Positions 44,835-54,271 of a stretch of 64,000 bases of DNA are shown piece after piece. Source of the stretch: a virus; IMG/VR virus record IMGVR_UViG_3300026534_000102, positions 51,312-115,311 of that record; one strand, written 5' to 3'. Every line of letters begins with the position of its first letter. The stretch's first letter is position 1. The position numbers and the translations under genes are program-made. The notes beneath the pieces are model-generated. The model ran no database searches. It worked only from the letters and a program-made list of their open reading frames with translations, and had not been told where the DNA came from.

Positions 44835-46421
44835 TTATACGGTATCTTTTTTATCTAAATTTTCAACTTTAAATTTAAGAATGAATGGTGGCATCTCATT
44901 CCCATTAAAGTCTTTTACAGTTACTTCCATTTTAAATATCTTATCATAAAAATACGCAGTGCTATTTGGATAAATAGACGTAGACAAATCTGAATTGCCT
45001 TTTGATCCGCTACGTAAAGCAGTTATACTAGCAGACAAATCACTTAATACATGATTTTTACTAACAAACCAAAATCCAAACGCGGTATCAATCGGACATT
45101 CCAATAAATTAGAAGCTTCTACTCTAACTCCTATTTTATTTTCAAATCCATAATCAATTCCACCAACTTTTGAATTATCATACCCTACTACATATCCAAA
45201 GGTTACATAAAAATCTCTAGTTAATACATCCCCGTTACTATTTTGCCCGCGGGCGGTAATTTTAGTGGGGCCTGAAACTGATCCAAAATTATCAGGAGAA
45301 TTATAACACATCCTATATCCATCACTTAAAGCTGTGTAAGTACAAGCAACAGGAATATCATCAACTAAAAAATAAGTCCCAGATGTAACGACAGGGTATA
45401 AAGCATCATGAACATCAATACATAAAGTGCCTGAAGCAGGGATAAATTCTCCCACACCAACATTAAAATTATCAAAATACATTGAAAACAGACCAACATC
45501 TATACCCAAACCAGCTTCTTTATGAACGCTGGACCAAACATCAAAGTCTAATTTAGGAACGTGTCCTAATATAGAAATTACATCGGTATCTATACTTGAA
45601 ATACTTAATGATGTAGCTAACACATCACAAAAATAGTTCTTTAAAGATAATTTAGTGGAAAACAAATCCCCCCGTATTCCAGTTAATCCTCCAGAAATAC
45701 AAGTACTTTCAAAGTAAAAATTAAGGTTATTACCTTGTTGTATATTTTCTAAAACAGAATAAATATCAGCAGTTAAATACCCTGGAACCCATCCTGAAAA
45801 TACCACATCAATGTAGTTGCTCAATATACCACTATTAGTATTTGCTTCTGTTTCGTAGTCATTATATATATATCGTATTCCACTATAACTAGGAATAGGA
45901 ACTCCGCCATGAATAAAATCATATGCCCCAGTAAAATTTAAATACTTCATGTTTACATTTTCTGTACCACTGGAGGCCAGTATACTTTTTAATCCTACAG
46001 AAACAGACGAAGTAGTCTCTAATAAGGAATCACTAGTAAATGTTATATAAATTATCTGATCACCTAACGAGTAATCATGTTTATTAAAATACTCTATTAT
46101 GGCGGACGTCGTTCCAGACAAACTTGCTGAAGAAGTTGTATATTCCAAGCCTACCGCTGTACTTGAATCTAATAAAGATTGTTCCCTAAAATACTCTACA
46201 ACATACATCAAAGGCACACCGCTCACGGTTGGAGCTGTGGAATAAAGAGTGGTTATATTTTGTTCAACTTCCTGAGGAACCAGATATGCCAACGAAACTA
46301 TCAAATCTCGTCCACCAACATTATCTGCGCGTTCAAAATCAGTTTCTATAACAACCTCATTCCCTTCCCCAACATGTGGTGATAAGAATGAGGAGTCTAT
46401 ATAAATGTCAGAAGTGGCCAT
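44835..46421 (-). CDS. Beta-rich structural protein with DLSA-type C-terminal repeats
   Basis: A 528-aa protein. The N-terminus (VGEGNEVVIETDFERAD) and most of the chain look like Ig-like or jelly-roll modules. Residues about 455-490 carry two DLSA-type units (LSDLSASITA, SDLSTSIYP) similar to the repeats of the 703-aa protein at 14081-16192. The last 30 residues, KMEVTVKDFNGNEMPPFILK, form an Ig-like edge ending in a Lys/Asp tail. Likely a fibre or spike component; no enzymatic motif. Confidence 0.6.
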   Translation of the reverse strand: MATSDIYIDSSFLSPHVGEGNEVVIETDFERADNVGGRDLIVSLAYLVPQEVEQNITTLYSTAPTVSGVPLMYVVEYFREQSLLDSSTAVGLEYTTSSASLSGTTSAIIEYFNKHDYSLGDQIIYITFTSDSLLETTSSVSVGLKSILASSGTENVNMKYLNFTGAYDFIHGGVPIPSYSGIRYIYNDYETEANTNSGILSNYIDVVFSGWVPGYLTADIYSVLENIQQGNNLNFYFESTCISGGLTGIRGDLFSTKLSLKNYFCDVLATSLSISSIDTDVISILGHVPKLDFDVWSSVHKEAGLGIDVGLFSMYFDNFNVGVGEFIPASGTLCIDVHDALYPVVTSGTYFLVDDIPVACTYTALSDGYRMCYNSPDNFGSVSGPTKITARGQNSNGDVLTRDFYVTFGYVVGYDNSKVGGIDYGFENKIGVRVEASNLLECPIDTAFGFWFVSKNHVLSDLSASITALRSGSKGNSDLSTSIYPNSTAYFYDKIFKMEVTVKDFNGNEMPPFILKFKVENLDKKDTV

Positions 46422-46432
46422 AGTATAAACCT

Positions 46433-47944
46433 TTATGTGTAACTGTAATGCAATACAATCACAAAATCATGAACTCCATATGGCACGGAAGTATCTATAA
46501 CTAAATGTGGTTTAAATATTAGAAAGTCTCCTATTACATTTGATTGTGGACGGTATACTAAATCAAAATCACCATAGTAATACTTTGTCCCGTTATAAAC
46601 AGTGTTCCCTTTAAAAATTCTATTGTGTATTGGAGCAAAAACATAATTTAATGGGCTGTAACTTTCTTGCGGGTCATTAACATCATTCGTAGCACAAAAA
46701 GCCAATGATGAGACACGAACCCTGTCATTCGCAATGAGGTTATTTAGTGTAGTACTATGAGTAACATCATCCCAAGCTGTAAGTCTACAATTATAAGCCT
46801 CTCCAGCTGTAACCGTAAACACAACGGAGTCTTCTGTACTATAATCAATTTTACCAGTTAAAGTGCCCCAAGACTTTAATTCCGAGCCATCAGAAATAAT
46901 ACCAGAACCAGTAACATGATCCACTTCCATTTTGTAAGTGCCGTTTCCCAGGTCTGTAATATCATCTACAAAAACTATCTTTGCTGAACCATCATCAGCA
47001 AAAGCATACAATGGCTTCACTCGTGTACTAATGTCATTATAAGCAAATTTGTAAAACTTCAAATTTCTTATAGCATACCTACTTCTATCAAAAACCCCAG
47101 TACTTAAACTATCATTATTATCTATCAATATTCTATAATATTTAAAGTAATTATCATTACTACTTAAATATAAATAACTGTCTATGTCGGTAGAATTAGC
47201 TACAGTCATTAATGTCGTCCAAGAATCCTCAGAATTTAATTTTCCTTCTATTTTATAATTTCCTATAGACCATCTATGATAAGTATCAGCACTAACATTA
47301 TGATAATAAAAGCTGCCAAATGTTATCTTAGTTATTTTATACGGTCTGTCAAACGTAAACTCAATAAAACATTCTTTATCACTACCAATCACTTGAACTG
47401 CCCAACAATGTTCTGTAATCTCATCACTAGGAGCAAGGGTGAATGTGTAATCTGCTATGGTTTTATTTTCACTGCTTCCACCATTATTAGTATATACATC
47501 ATCTGTATATAAATAATCTAAATTTCCAGAAGTATACTCAACTTTTACAAGTGTGTTTTCTATATGAGGGTCCTTAGTGATTTCTGTATATCCCACGGCT
47601 GAACAACCAACTCCCTCTTTTATATAATCATAATAGACCTCATAATTAGCAGTAGTTCCCGTAATAGTTATATATTGCGGTTGAGTATCCAAATCATATT
47701 CCTCGGAGATAGAAATGTAATTATAATAATCAGTACTCGTAGATTCCTGTTTCATAGCTATTCTATACATATTTGTGGTATCTTCATACCACATCCCTAA
47801 ATCTCCCTGCCCAGGCAAAATATGGGATCTTGTACCAGCAGTATTTGGAGTAGCCATATTAGGACTTGTATAAACAACCTTTGCTAAATCATGCCACTGC
47901 AAATTATGGCTTTCATAAAATTTTGTAGTAATAGTTACAGCCAT
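46433..47944 (-). CDS. Discoidin-domain tail/adhesion protein
   Basis: A 503-aa protein. Residues about 170-305 form an F5/8C (discoidin) domain: WAVQVIGSDKECFIEFTF, YKITKITFGSFYYHN, a WSIGNYKIEGKLNSEDSW strand and YFKYYRILIDNNDSLS. This fold binds carbohydrates or lipids at its loop tips. The C-terminal 120 residues describe another sandwich (RPQSNVIGDFLIFKPHLV, HDFVIVLHYSY). Its ending is like that of the 225-aa protein. Gap to the next gene is 11 nt. Confidence 0.68.
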   Translation of the reverse strand: MAVTITTKFYESHNLQWHDLAKVVYTSPNMATPNTAGTRSHILPGQGDLGMWYEDTTNMYRIAMKQESTSTDYYNYISISEEYDLDTQPQYITITGTTANYEVYYDYIKEGVGCSAVGYTEITKDPHIENTLVKVEYTSGNLDYLYTDDVYTNNGGSSENKTIADYTFTLAPSDEITEHCWAVQVIGSDKECFIEFTFDRPYKITKITFGSFYYHNVSADTYHRWSIGNYKIEGKLNSEDSWTTLMTVANSTDIDSYLYLSSNDNYFKYYRILIDNNDSLSTGVFDRSRYAIRNLKFYKFAYNDISTRVKPLYAFADDGSAKIVFVDDITDLGNGTYKMEVDHVTGSGIISDGSELKSWGTLTGKIDYSTEDSVVFTVTAGEAYNCRLTAWDDVTHSTTLNNLIANDRVRVSSLAFCATNDVNDPQESYSPLNYVFAPIHNRIFKGNTVYNGTKYYYGDFDLVYRPQSNVIGDFLIFKPHLVIDTSVPYGVHDFVIVLHYSYT

Positions 47945-47955
47945 TAGACTTCCTC

Positions 47956-48417
47956 CTAACTAGTATATTTCCAAGACTTATCTTTTTCTATATTATCAGG
48001 TATCGGTTCTCTACTCCACACCCTATCCCCAATTTTGTATTTAGAAAACAAATCTTGTATTAAAATAATCTTGTCTATTACAATGCTATTAGTATCTAAA
48101 CATTGTACTCTTATTGAATGGAAGATCCTACTCCCATCCATCCCAACACTACATTCTATAAGAGGTTTATAGGCCTTATATCGTGGAATTTCTATTAATT
48201 GACCAGTACTTAAGATATACTCTAGTCTGCTCAAGCCCTGTGGGATATCATCCCATCCTGTTACAAATAAGTTATTTCCAGTTATTACTGATCTATTAGG
48301 ATACGTAGCAATAAAATGACATTTATATGGATTAACACTTATAACTTTATTATAAGTTCCATAAATCCTACCATCTTCTTTTGTAACATGTTTAAAATTA
48401 GGCAGATTTAAGTCCAT
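47956..48417 (-). CDS. Small structural protein, unknown
   Basis: A 153-aa beta-rich protein (ITGNNLFVTGWDDIPQGLS, SIRVQCLDTNSIVIDKIIL). No motif recognised. Tightly packed between two adhesion genes, so probably part of the same tail substructure. Confidence 0.55.
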   Translation of the reverse strand: MDLNLPNFKHVTKEDGRIYGTYNKVISVNPYKCHFIATYPNRSVITGNNLFVTGWDDIPQGLSRLEYILSTGQLIEIPRYKAYKPLIECSVGMDGSRIFHSIRVQCLDTNSIVIDKIILIQDLFSKYKIGDRVWSREPIPDNIEKDKSWKYTS

Positions 48418-48430
48418 CGTTGTCTCCTCA

Positions 48431-49108
48431 TTATGTATATAAATATCTAAACCCCAAAATAGGAGTATTATGAAATATAGAACAATCCGTTTCTAATCTA
48501 ATATAAATATTGTAATATACAGCCTCGTCCTCAATATATGACGCATTTTTTAAACCAAGTCTATACTGTGTTCCTCTTAAATAAGTAGCCTCAGAGTCAT
48601 CTCCAGACCATTCAGGATGCCAGGGCGGAGTATTTTGTGTAGTTCTAATAGCGTTTATTAGGCTTTTCCAATTGCTATTTGAAGTACCCACCAATACTTC
48701 ACTATTAGTAGTTGTAAATGTCGAATCATCCCAAGCTTCTAAATAAATATCAGACTCTACTCGTCCCTCAACATAAACCCCAAACACATATCTAAAAGGA
48801 GAATAATTCCCGCCGCCAAAACCAGCCAAAGGAACATTATACATCAACGTACTGGTCTCTATATATGTTTGAGGAATCACATATGAATTTAGATCTGGTT
48901 TTATAGTGGCGTCTCTAGTACCAGAGGCACAGGTAGGTGTAGGTAATGTCCCCAAAATACCACCACCAGTAAAAATCATTTTGTCTGTTATAATGTTTGT
49001 CCCAGACACAGTACTCATAGTTTTCCAATCACCTTGTGGACCAACAATACCAGGATAAGCTGTGTCATTTGTTCCATGATTATAAATAAAATGTAATTTT
49101 GGTTCCAT
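48431..49108 (-). CDS. Small structural protein of the 503-aa neighbour's type
   Basis: A 225-aa beta-rich protein. The central GVYVEGRVESDIYLEAWDDS and the terminal YRLGLKNASYIEDEAVYYNI read as a jelly-roll or Ig-like fold. Its AWDDSTFTTTNSEVL segment resembles AWDDVTHSTTLNNL of the 503-aa protein downstream, so the two share at least one domain. No catalytic residues. Likely a tail decoration or adhesion subunit. Confidence 0.6.
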   Translation of the reverse strand: MEPKLHFIYNHGTNDTAYPGIVGPQGDWKTMSTVSGTNIITDKMIFTGGGILGTLPTPTCASGTRDATIKPDLNSYVIPQTYIETSTLMYNVPLAGFGGGNYSPFRYVFGVYVEGRVESDIYLEAWDDSTFTTTNSEVLVGTSNSNWKSLINAIRTTQNTPPWHPEWSGDDSEATYLRGTQYRLGLKNASYIEDEAVYYNIYIRLETDCSIFHNTPILGFRYLYT

Positions 49109-49120
49109 AAAAACTTCTCC

Positions 49121-51937
49121 TTATTTTAACCTGTACAATACTGGTAGTATAGATGTACGTGGATCTTTGGTGACGTCTTTTTCATAGATCTGCAATCTTA
49201 AAGAGTTTTTATTAACTCCACCGCCCTCCCCTAAAACTAACACTTCGACGTCATTAAATCTAGGAACTCCCCAAGAACATTTTTTGGGATTTTCGACAAC
49301 AAAATCTACTGAAAATCCATCATCAATATAAAAAGGATAACTCGTATGTAATACATTTGCCTGCTCTGCATTATCCGCGCAGCTAACCTTTATAATCACT
49401 TCTTCACCATATAAAAAGGGTGTGGGTGGAGAATATTTTACCTTATAAAAATTTCTATTTACTTTAGTAATCTGCTGGGGGCTTACTAAAATTGAATTAA
49501 CAGTTATATCTAAGGTATTAATATTAATTCCCGTTCCAGTATCTTTCAAATCAAAACTAATAAAAGTGTCAGGAGAAACATTTGTCTCACCAGCAGCTGG
49601 CAATAGATTTTCTATAAATGGCCCTTTAAAATCAGGAATTATCTCAAACCAATAATTAACATAAATTCTATTGGGATAAGGAGCAGTATCATAAAGCTCA
49701 ATATAAACATAAACAAAAGCTCTATTATGAAAATCCACTGGTGGGTCATATAAAATTTCGACCCCTAAAAGACCACTTCCAGCATCATAGTATGTTTTGG
49801 AAATAACATTACTTACATCTTGATATCCCGTATCTCCAATATATGATAGTTCCCTCACTTTCATAACCACAGTATCAGCATTTAAATTATGTGCAAACGG
49901 ACGTAATCTAATCCATATATTAGTATCAACTGGATTTTTCTCGCTCCAAAACTTAGGAATAGCATCTTCCACAAAAACAAACTGATCCAACCTAACATTT
50001 GTAAACAACTCATCATAAGGATGACCATCCACCCAATTTGTATGTAAGCTCAACTTTAATTGACTAAATGTCATAGAATTGCCTTCATGTTGTTGCTCTA
50101 TCCTATTAAAAGGCGGTAACATTTTATGGGTTTTACCATGTTCTACATAATCAGGATCATCTTTAGACATCTCCTGATATACTAAAAAATAATTTAATTC
50201 CCAAATACTAGTAGATGACACTAAATCCTCTACAAGAGTTATTCTATCTGAAAGACTGGAGTTAAAATCAAGAATCCCATGATTCCAAACAGAAAACTTA
50301 CCATCCGGCGGGCCTAAACTATCATTAGGCCCATAGTTTATAAGCTCTGGTAGCCAGTTTGATATAGTTTCGGGAGAAGAAGAATAAACCCAATTTCCTC
50401 CAGGCGTTGTAAAATAATTATGACATAGAATGCTAATTTCTGGTGGCACTAAATGAGTACTATTAGGGTTTTCAGGAATTTTATACATATCTGAAATTTG
50501 TTGCAAAGCAGTCCTATTAATACTTTTAAATTCTTTATCTTGAAACAACCGTACAAACAACGAGTTACTAATTTCTGGAAAGTTTGAATAACTTCTTACA
50601 TAACCTCTATCCCAAACAAACTCACTTCCAGTAAAACTAGAACCACCAGTAGCTTTATAACTAAGTTGAGTCATTCCTGTATAAAGAGCACCAGCCCTAT
50701 AAATCACCGAAGCCTGCCCATTTATATCTGTAGTAACTTCTCCACTCAAAGGATCTAACAAAGCTCCCTGATCTCCAGTAACTATAGCTACACTAACAGG
50801 GACATCTCTTAAAGATACGTTATATTGGTCTCTAACTGTAAGTCTCAAAGTAGTAGTATCATAGGATCCTATTGTAAAATTATCATCTGAGTAATTAGTA
50901 ACATTATGGGTATAAGGGGCTAATGTATCTTGTTTAAAATTATAATAGGGTGTCCAGTTTACTTGTTGCAAGTTTCCGTCCGCTGTTCTAAAAGTAGCAA
51001 TTTGAGATAATTTAAAAATATCTGTACCATCAAAACAAAAGTCATAAATATCATATGGTGTACTTTTATCAGATTGATAATTATCAACTATTTGGGAACG
51101 AACCACTTTATAACCCTGCTGAGGATCAATATACAAAATGTTTAAATTACACAATGAAGCAAGTGTATTATATTCTTCACACCACCTGCTAACATTAATT
51201 CTTTTATAAACACCATCATTTGTTACTTCAATTATAGAGCCCGTGTCAGAATCAAGTTTAAATAACGTACCCTTATCTGTACTAGCACCTATACCACCAT
51301 TACTAATCACATAAAAACATTTATAAAAACTTATAGAGTCTGTCTTTATATAATCGTAACTAATATTACTCGTTAAAGTCAGTTTATTATCGAAAGAGTC
51401 AATTGCTTGAATATATACTACCTCTATTTCTCCTAAATTATCAGGGTCAAAACTAGGCCCTAAAAATAATTTTTGATTTACAGTTAACCCTGTAATATCG
51501 TCTATAAAAATGTGATTACTTCCAGCTTCTTGGTCTTTCTTAAACCGCCGGCGAATAATTTCCGGCGCCATACTATTCACATCAAAATGGTACAAACCAG
51601 TATCTTGTAATAAAAACGTCTTTTTTAAGTTTAATTGCTGATGATCTAAATCCACTTCCCACTTTTTTATTAATGCTTTCGCATTTGTAACCCATTCTAG
51701 TGTAACAAACTCAAGACCACTTATAAACTTATATGATCTAATCGGTCCTAAATATTCCAATGCTTTTAATTCCCCTACAATATTAAAAGAAAAAGTAAAA
51801 GAAGAAACCAAGGCGCCGCCTTTATTCTTAACATCCAATACCGTAGTAGGGTTTTCATTATTTACATTACAAAAACTACCATCAATTGGACTCAAACAAA
51901 AATTAGGAGTTCTTATTTGTAAATTTTCAAATGGCAC
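49121..51937 (-). CDS. Tail adhesin with Big_1 and Ig-like domains (paralog of next gene)
   Basis: A 938-aa protein. The N-terminal 330 residues are paralogous to the 407-aa protein at 51952-53175: both open MPxENxxxR, and both contain a SFYK...NGG/NYYG...G(T/A)LxKxxxxTGxI segment. A Big_1 (invasin-type) Ig domain follows at about 355-430 (LRLTVRDQYNVSLRDVPVSV, then GQASVIYRAG). Residues about 770-870 hold a Big_5/SbsA-like Ig domain (PFIENLLPAAGETNVSPDTF). These domains are common in bacterial and phage adhesins. The C-terminus ends in a short conserved segment (SCSWGVPRFNDVEVLV without the first residues). Likely a fibre or baseplate-attached spike. Confidence 0.7.
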   Translation of the reverse strand: MPFENLQIRTPNFCLSPIDGSFCNVNNENPTTVLDVKNKGGALVSSFTFSFNIVGELKALEYLGPIRSYKFISGLEFVTLEWVTNAKALIKKWEVDLDHQQLNLKKTFLLQDTGLYHFDVNSMAPEIIRRRFKKDQEAGSNHIFIDDITGLTVNQKLFLGPSFDPDNLGEIEVVYIQAIDSFDNKLTLTSNISYDYIKTDSISFYKCFYVISNGGIGASTDKGTLFKLDSDTGSIIEVTNDGVYKRINVSRWCEEYNTLASLCNLNILYIDPQQGYKVVRSQIVDNYQSDKSTPYDIYDFCFDGTDIFKLSQIATFRTADGNLQQVNWTPYYNFKQDTLAPYTHNVTNYSDDNFTIGSYDTTTLRLTVRDQYNVSLRDVPVSVAIVTGDQGALLDPLSGEVTTDINGQASVIYRAGALYTGMTQLSYKATGGSSFTGSEFVWDRGYVRSYSNFPEISNSLFVRLFQDKEFKSINRTALQQISDMYKIPENPNSTHLVPPEISILCHNYFTTPGGNWVYSSSPETISNWLPELINYGPNDSLGPPDGKFSVWNHGILDFNSSLSDRITLVEDLVSSTSIWELNYFLVYQEMSKDDPDYVEHGKTHKMLPPFNRIEQQHEGNSMTFSQLKLSLHTNWVDGHPYDELFTNVRLDQFVFVEDAIPKFWSEKNPVDTNIWIRLRPFAHNLNADTVVMKVRELSYIGDTGYQDVSNVISKTYYDAGSGLLGVEILYDPPVDFHNRAFVYVYIELYDTAPYPNRIYVNYWFEIIPDFKGPFIENLLPAAGETNVSPDTFISFDLKDTGTGININTLDITVNSILVSPQQITKVNRNFYKVKYSPPTPFLYGEEVIIKVSCADNAEQANVLHTSYPFYIDDGFSVDFVVENPKKCSWGVPRFNDVEVLVLGEGGGVNKNSLRLQIYEKDVTKDPRTSILPVLYRLK

Positions 51938-51951
51938 TTATATCCTCCCTA

Positions 51952-53175
51952 TTATTGTTGAGCTGTGGCTGTTACTCTAACTTCTCTAGCACTAATCCCA
52001 GCTCTATATACAGTATGCGCTATGCCTAAAGCATCCGTATTAACTGGTGAAGATAAAATTGCACCATCTGGGTCATCTGCAGTAAAATATACTAATTTTC
52101 CTACAATTGGCAAATTAAATTGATCTTTAACTATAGCGGTAATATCTGCTGTATTAGTTCCATTTGCGGGTAAAATTGCCGGCTCAGATCTAAGACTTAT
52201 ACTAGTAATAAACTTATTTAATGTTGATAGTTGATAATTATAAGGACCATATGCAAAATCGGAAGTCTGCCCATAATAAGTAGCCTTAAGTTGAAGTCTA
52301 TAAACATTGGTGCCAAACATACTAATATCAAAAATTGGAATTACCGTGGCCAGATCACTTTCCACATTGTCCATAGTCATAGCCCCATGACTATGATTTA
52401 AATCTTCTGGATCCAAAAACACAGTATTTGTTCCTTTAACATAAGCTATAGAATGTGCCACACTGCCAAAAACACTACTTGGAGTAGTGTAAAATGTAGC
52501 CGCACCTATATCTTTATAAGAAGAATCTTGTGTCTTACTAATTATTGCTCCTGTATAGGCATTTATTTTATACAAAGCACCTGTTGATGGATCATTTCCA
52601 TAGTAATTATTAAATAACCAGATATTTTTATAAAAACTAACAGGATCGCCACTTTCAAAATCATAAAGAGTTGTACCATTAATATTTACAAAATCAGCTC
52701 CAGCAGAATTTACAGTGGCTTCTTGAAGCTGGCCAAATCTATTTGGACCCAAAACAACCGTGTAACCACTCTGCATCTTGGAACCATCGCTTATACTTAA
52801 ACTAGCACTACCTGCAGACTCATTAGCAGTAAAAGTCAAATGATAATGTTCAATCGTCATCGCCTCTGAAGAAAATGTATCTGTACCACTATTAATAAAA
52901 GAGAAAGTATTTCTTAATTTACAAACATAGTTATTAATATACCACCGCCTAATCACAACCCCATTGCTTAATTGCTCTAAAGACCAAAAATTATACCCAT
53001 CATGTTCTAAACTTAAAACCTGTGATGTAATGGCGGTATCCAAAGGATAGGTAAACGCATAAGTACCATCATCTGTTTTCATTACTAATGCATCTAAATT
53101 ATCATCTATATTATAGAAATAACCATCTGCCATCACTAAATTTTGTTTCCTAAATTTTATATTTTCATATGGCAT
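51952..53175 (-). CDS. Tail adhesin ending in a Big_1 domain
   Basis: A 407-aa paralog of the 938-aa protein downstream. Residues 1-320 align in order with its first 350, and residues 325-407 form a Big_1 Ig-like domain (PANGTNTADITAIVKDQFNL, then GIAHTVYRAG), after which the protein stops. It therefore looks like the shorter copy of a duplicated gene. Its start overlaps the end of the PP-domain-like gene by 11 nt, so the adhesin is translationally coupled to the decarboxylase-like pair. Probably structural. Confidence 0.72.
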   Translation of the reverse strand: MPYENIKFRKQNLVMADGYFYNIDDNLDALVMKTDDGTYAFTYPLDTAITSQVLSLEHDGYNFWSLEQLSNGVVIRRWYINNYVCKLRNTFSFINSGTDTFSSEAMTIEHYHLTFTANESAGSASLSISDGSKMQSGYTVVLGPNRFGQLQEATVNSAGADFVNINGTTLYDFESGDPVSFYKNIWLFNNYYGNDPSTGALYKINAYTGAIISKTQDSSYKDIGAATFYTTPSSVFGSVAHSIAYVKGTNTVFLDPEDLNHSHGAMTMDNVESDLATVIPIFDISMFGTNVYRLQLKATYYGQTSDFAYGPYNYQLSTLNKFITSISLRSEPAILPANGTNTADITAIVKDQFNLPIVGKLVYFTADDPDGAILSSPVNTDALGIAHTVYRAGISAREVRVTATAQQ

Positions 53176-53815
53176 TTATTTCTTTCTCCTTTACAGTATC
53201 CAAATTAAAAGTATCCAAAGGGGGTGGATTAAACATAGCTGTTTTGTCGTCCAACAAAAATTTCTTTAATCTATTAATGAAAAAAGAATTAGGCTTGTCT
53301 ATTTTCTTATAAGTACTTTTTCTAGGCAATACGTTTATAATAATAGACGCAGGACCTACCATAGTACTAATAATATTAGACATTTCTTCTAATTTCTCAG
53401 AAGATTTAAAATAGCTATCAAAAATAAACGATGTAAAACCCATTCTAAATAAGAGACCTTGTGGATGGGAAGAGCTATAAAAAACATTAGGATGCCCTCC
53501 TGCACTAATATAACTCCCACTTACTAATAAAACATAATATATATTTTTACACTGACTTACAGCCATCTGAAAAGCAGTACTAATAAATCTAAGAAAAACA
53601 TTATCCGTAGTTACAACAAAAACACGTTTAATTGAAGTCATTGCAATTCCCAATGCCAAAGCAGCCAAATCACAAGAAGGCGCCTTATAATAAAAGTTTC
53701 CACTCCGATCATTGACATAAGCCTCTTCACAAAGCCTGTCACCGAAAAAAATCACTACATCGTCTGGCGACAATTTTTTTGTAAATTCTTTTACTGCCTT
53801 ATATCTAGTTACCAT
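53165..53815 (-). CDS. ThDP-enzyme PP-domain homolog (ComE-like), cofactor site degenerate
   Basis: A 216-aa protein that aligns along its length with sulfopyruvate decarboxylase beta subunits (ComE) and the C-terminal half of phosphonopyruvate decarboxylase. Shared positions include DDVVIFFGD, GNFYYKAPSCDLAALALGIA, KRVFVVTTDN, KNIYYVLLVSGSY, SAGGHPN and the closing GPASIIINVLP. In working enzymes the thiamine-diphosphate/Mg motif is GDG about 26 residues before an Asn; here it is TDN (Asp71 kept, both Gly lost) and the Asn position is Ser99. Catalysis is therefore doubtful. The C-terminal 45 residues are extra. It follows the PYR-like gene by 1 nt and overlaps a tail adhesin gene. It is either a repurposed structural or ligand-binding fold or a divergent enzyme. 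Confidence 0.7.
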   Translation of the reverse strand: MVTRYKAVKEFTKKLSPDDVVIFFGDRLCEEAYVNDRSGNFYYKAPSCDLAALALGIAMTSIKRVFVVTTDNVFLRFISTAFQMAVSQCKNIYYVLLVSGSYISAGGHPNVFYSSSHPQGLLFRMGFTSFIFDSYFKSSEKLEEMSNIISTMVGPASIIINVLPRKSTYKKIDKPNSFFINRLKKFLLDDKTAMFNPPPLDTFNLDTVKEKEINAI

Positions 53816-53816
53816 A

Positions 53817-54254
53817 CTATATATCCTTTTTAATATTTACTATGCCTGGAATCTTACGTCTAACAATTTTTTTATCAAACTTGATTAATTCACTTTTAAG
53901 TTCAAATAAATTAATATCTATTTTTAAAAGCCCGCGAGAATTAATTTCGTTTTTGTCTGAAGAATACACAAACACCATAAATGGACATGAACACTCTTTT
54001 ATAAATTTAATGGTGTCTACAGGAATAACATTAAAAAAAGACGAGTCCAAGAAAACTCCAGATTTAATATTATTCAAAGCAGCACCTAAAGCTAAATTAA
54101 TTGCAATACTTCCATCTATAGCCGGTATATAGTGCATTTTTTTAGGATTCATTTTCCTATACACAGAATCAAACCCAGCACACGCCACCCCGGAAAAAAA
54201 CCTATAATCTAAAACATCACATACAACATTCCAAAACTCTTTTACTTTAATCAT
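53817..54254 (-). CDS. ThDP-enzyme PYR-domain homolog (ComD-like)
   Basis: A 145-aa protein resembling the alpha subunit (PYR domain) of sulfopyruvate decarboxylase and the N-terminal half of phosphonopyruvate decarboxylase. Matching positions are YRFFSGVACAGF, HYIPAIDGSIAINLALGAAL, NNIKSGVFLDSSFFNVI and CPFMVFVYSSDKNE. The Glu that activates the thiamine pyrimidine ring (AxNE in active enzymes) is absent; the nearest acid is Asp47. The two halves lie in the same order as comD-comE, 1 nt apart, preserving a heterodimer gene layout. SD AAGGA lies just before the ATG. Family membership is inferred from pattern by eye and needs a profile search. Confidence 0.65.
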   Translation of the reverse strand: MIKVKEFWNVVCDVLDYRFFSGVACAGFDSVYRKMNPKKMHYIPAIDGSIAINLALGAALNNIKSGVFLDSSFFNVIPVDTIKFIKECSCPFMVFVYSSDKNEINSRGLLKIDINLFELKSELIKFDKKIVRRKIPGIVNIKKDI

Positions 54255-54271
54255 AATCCTTTTTTAATTCC

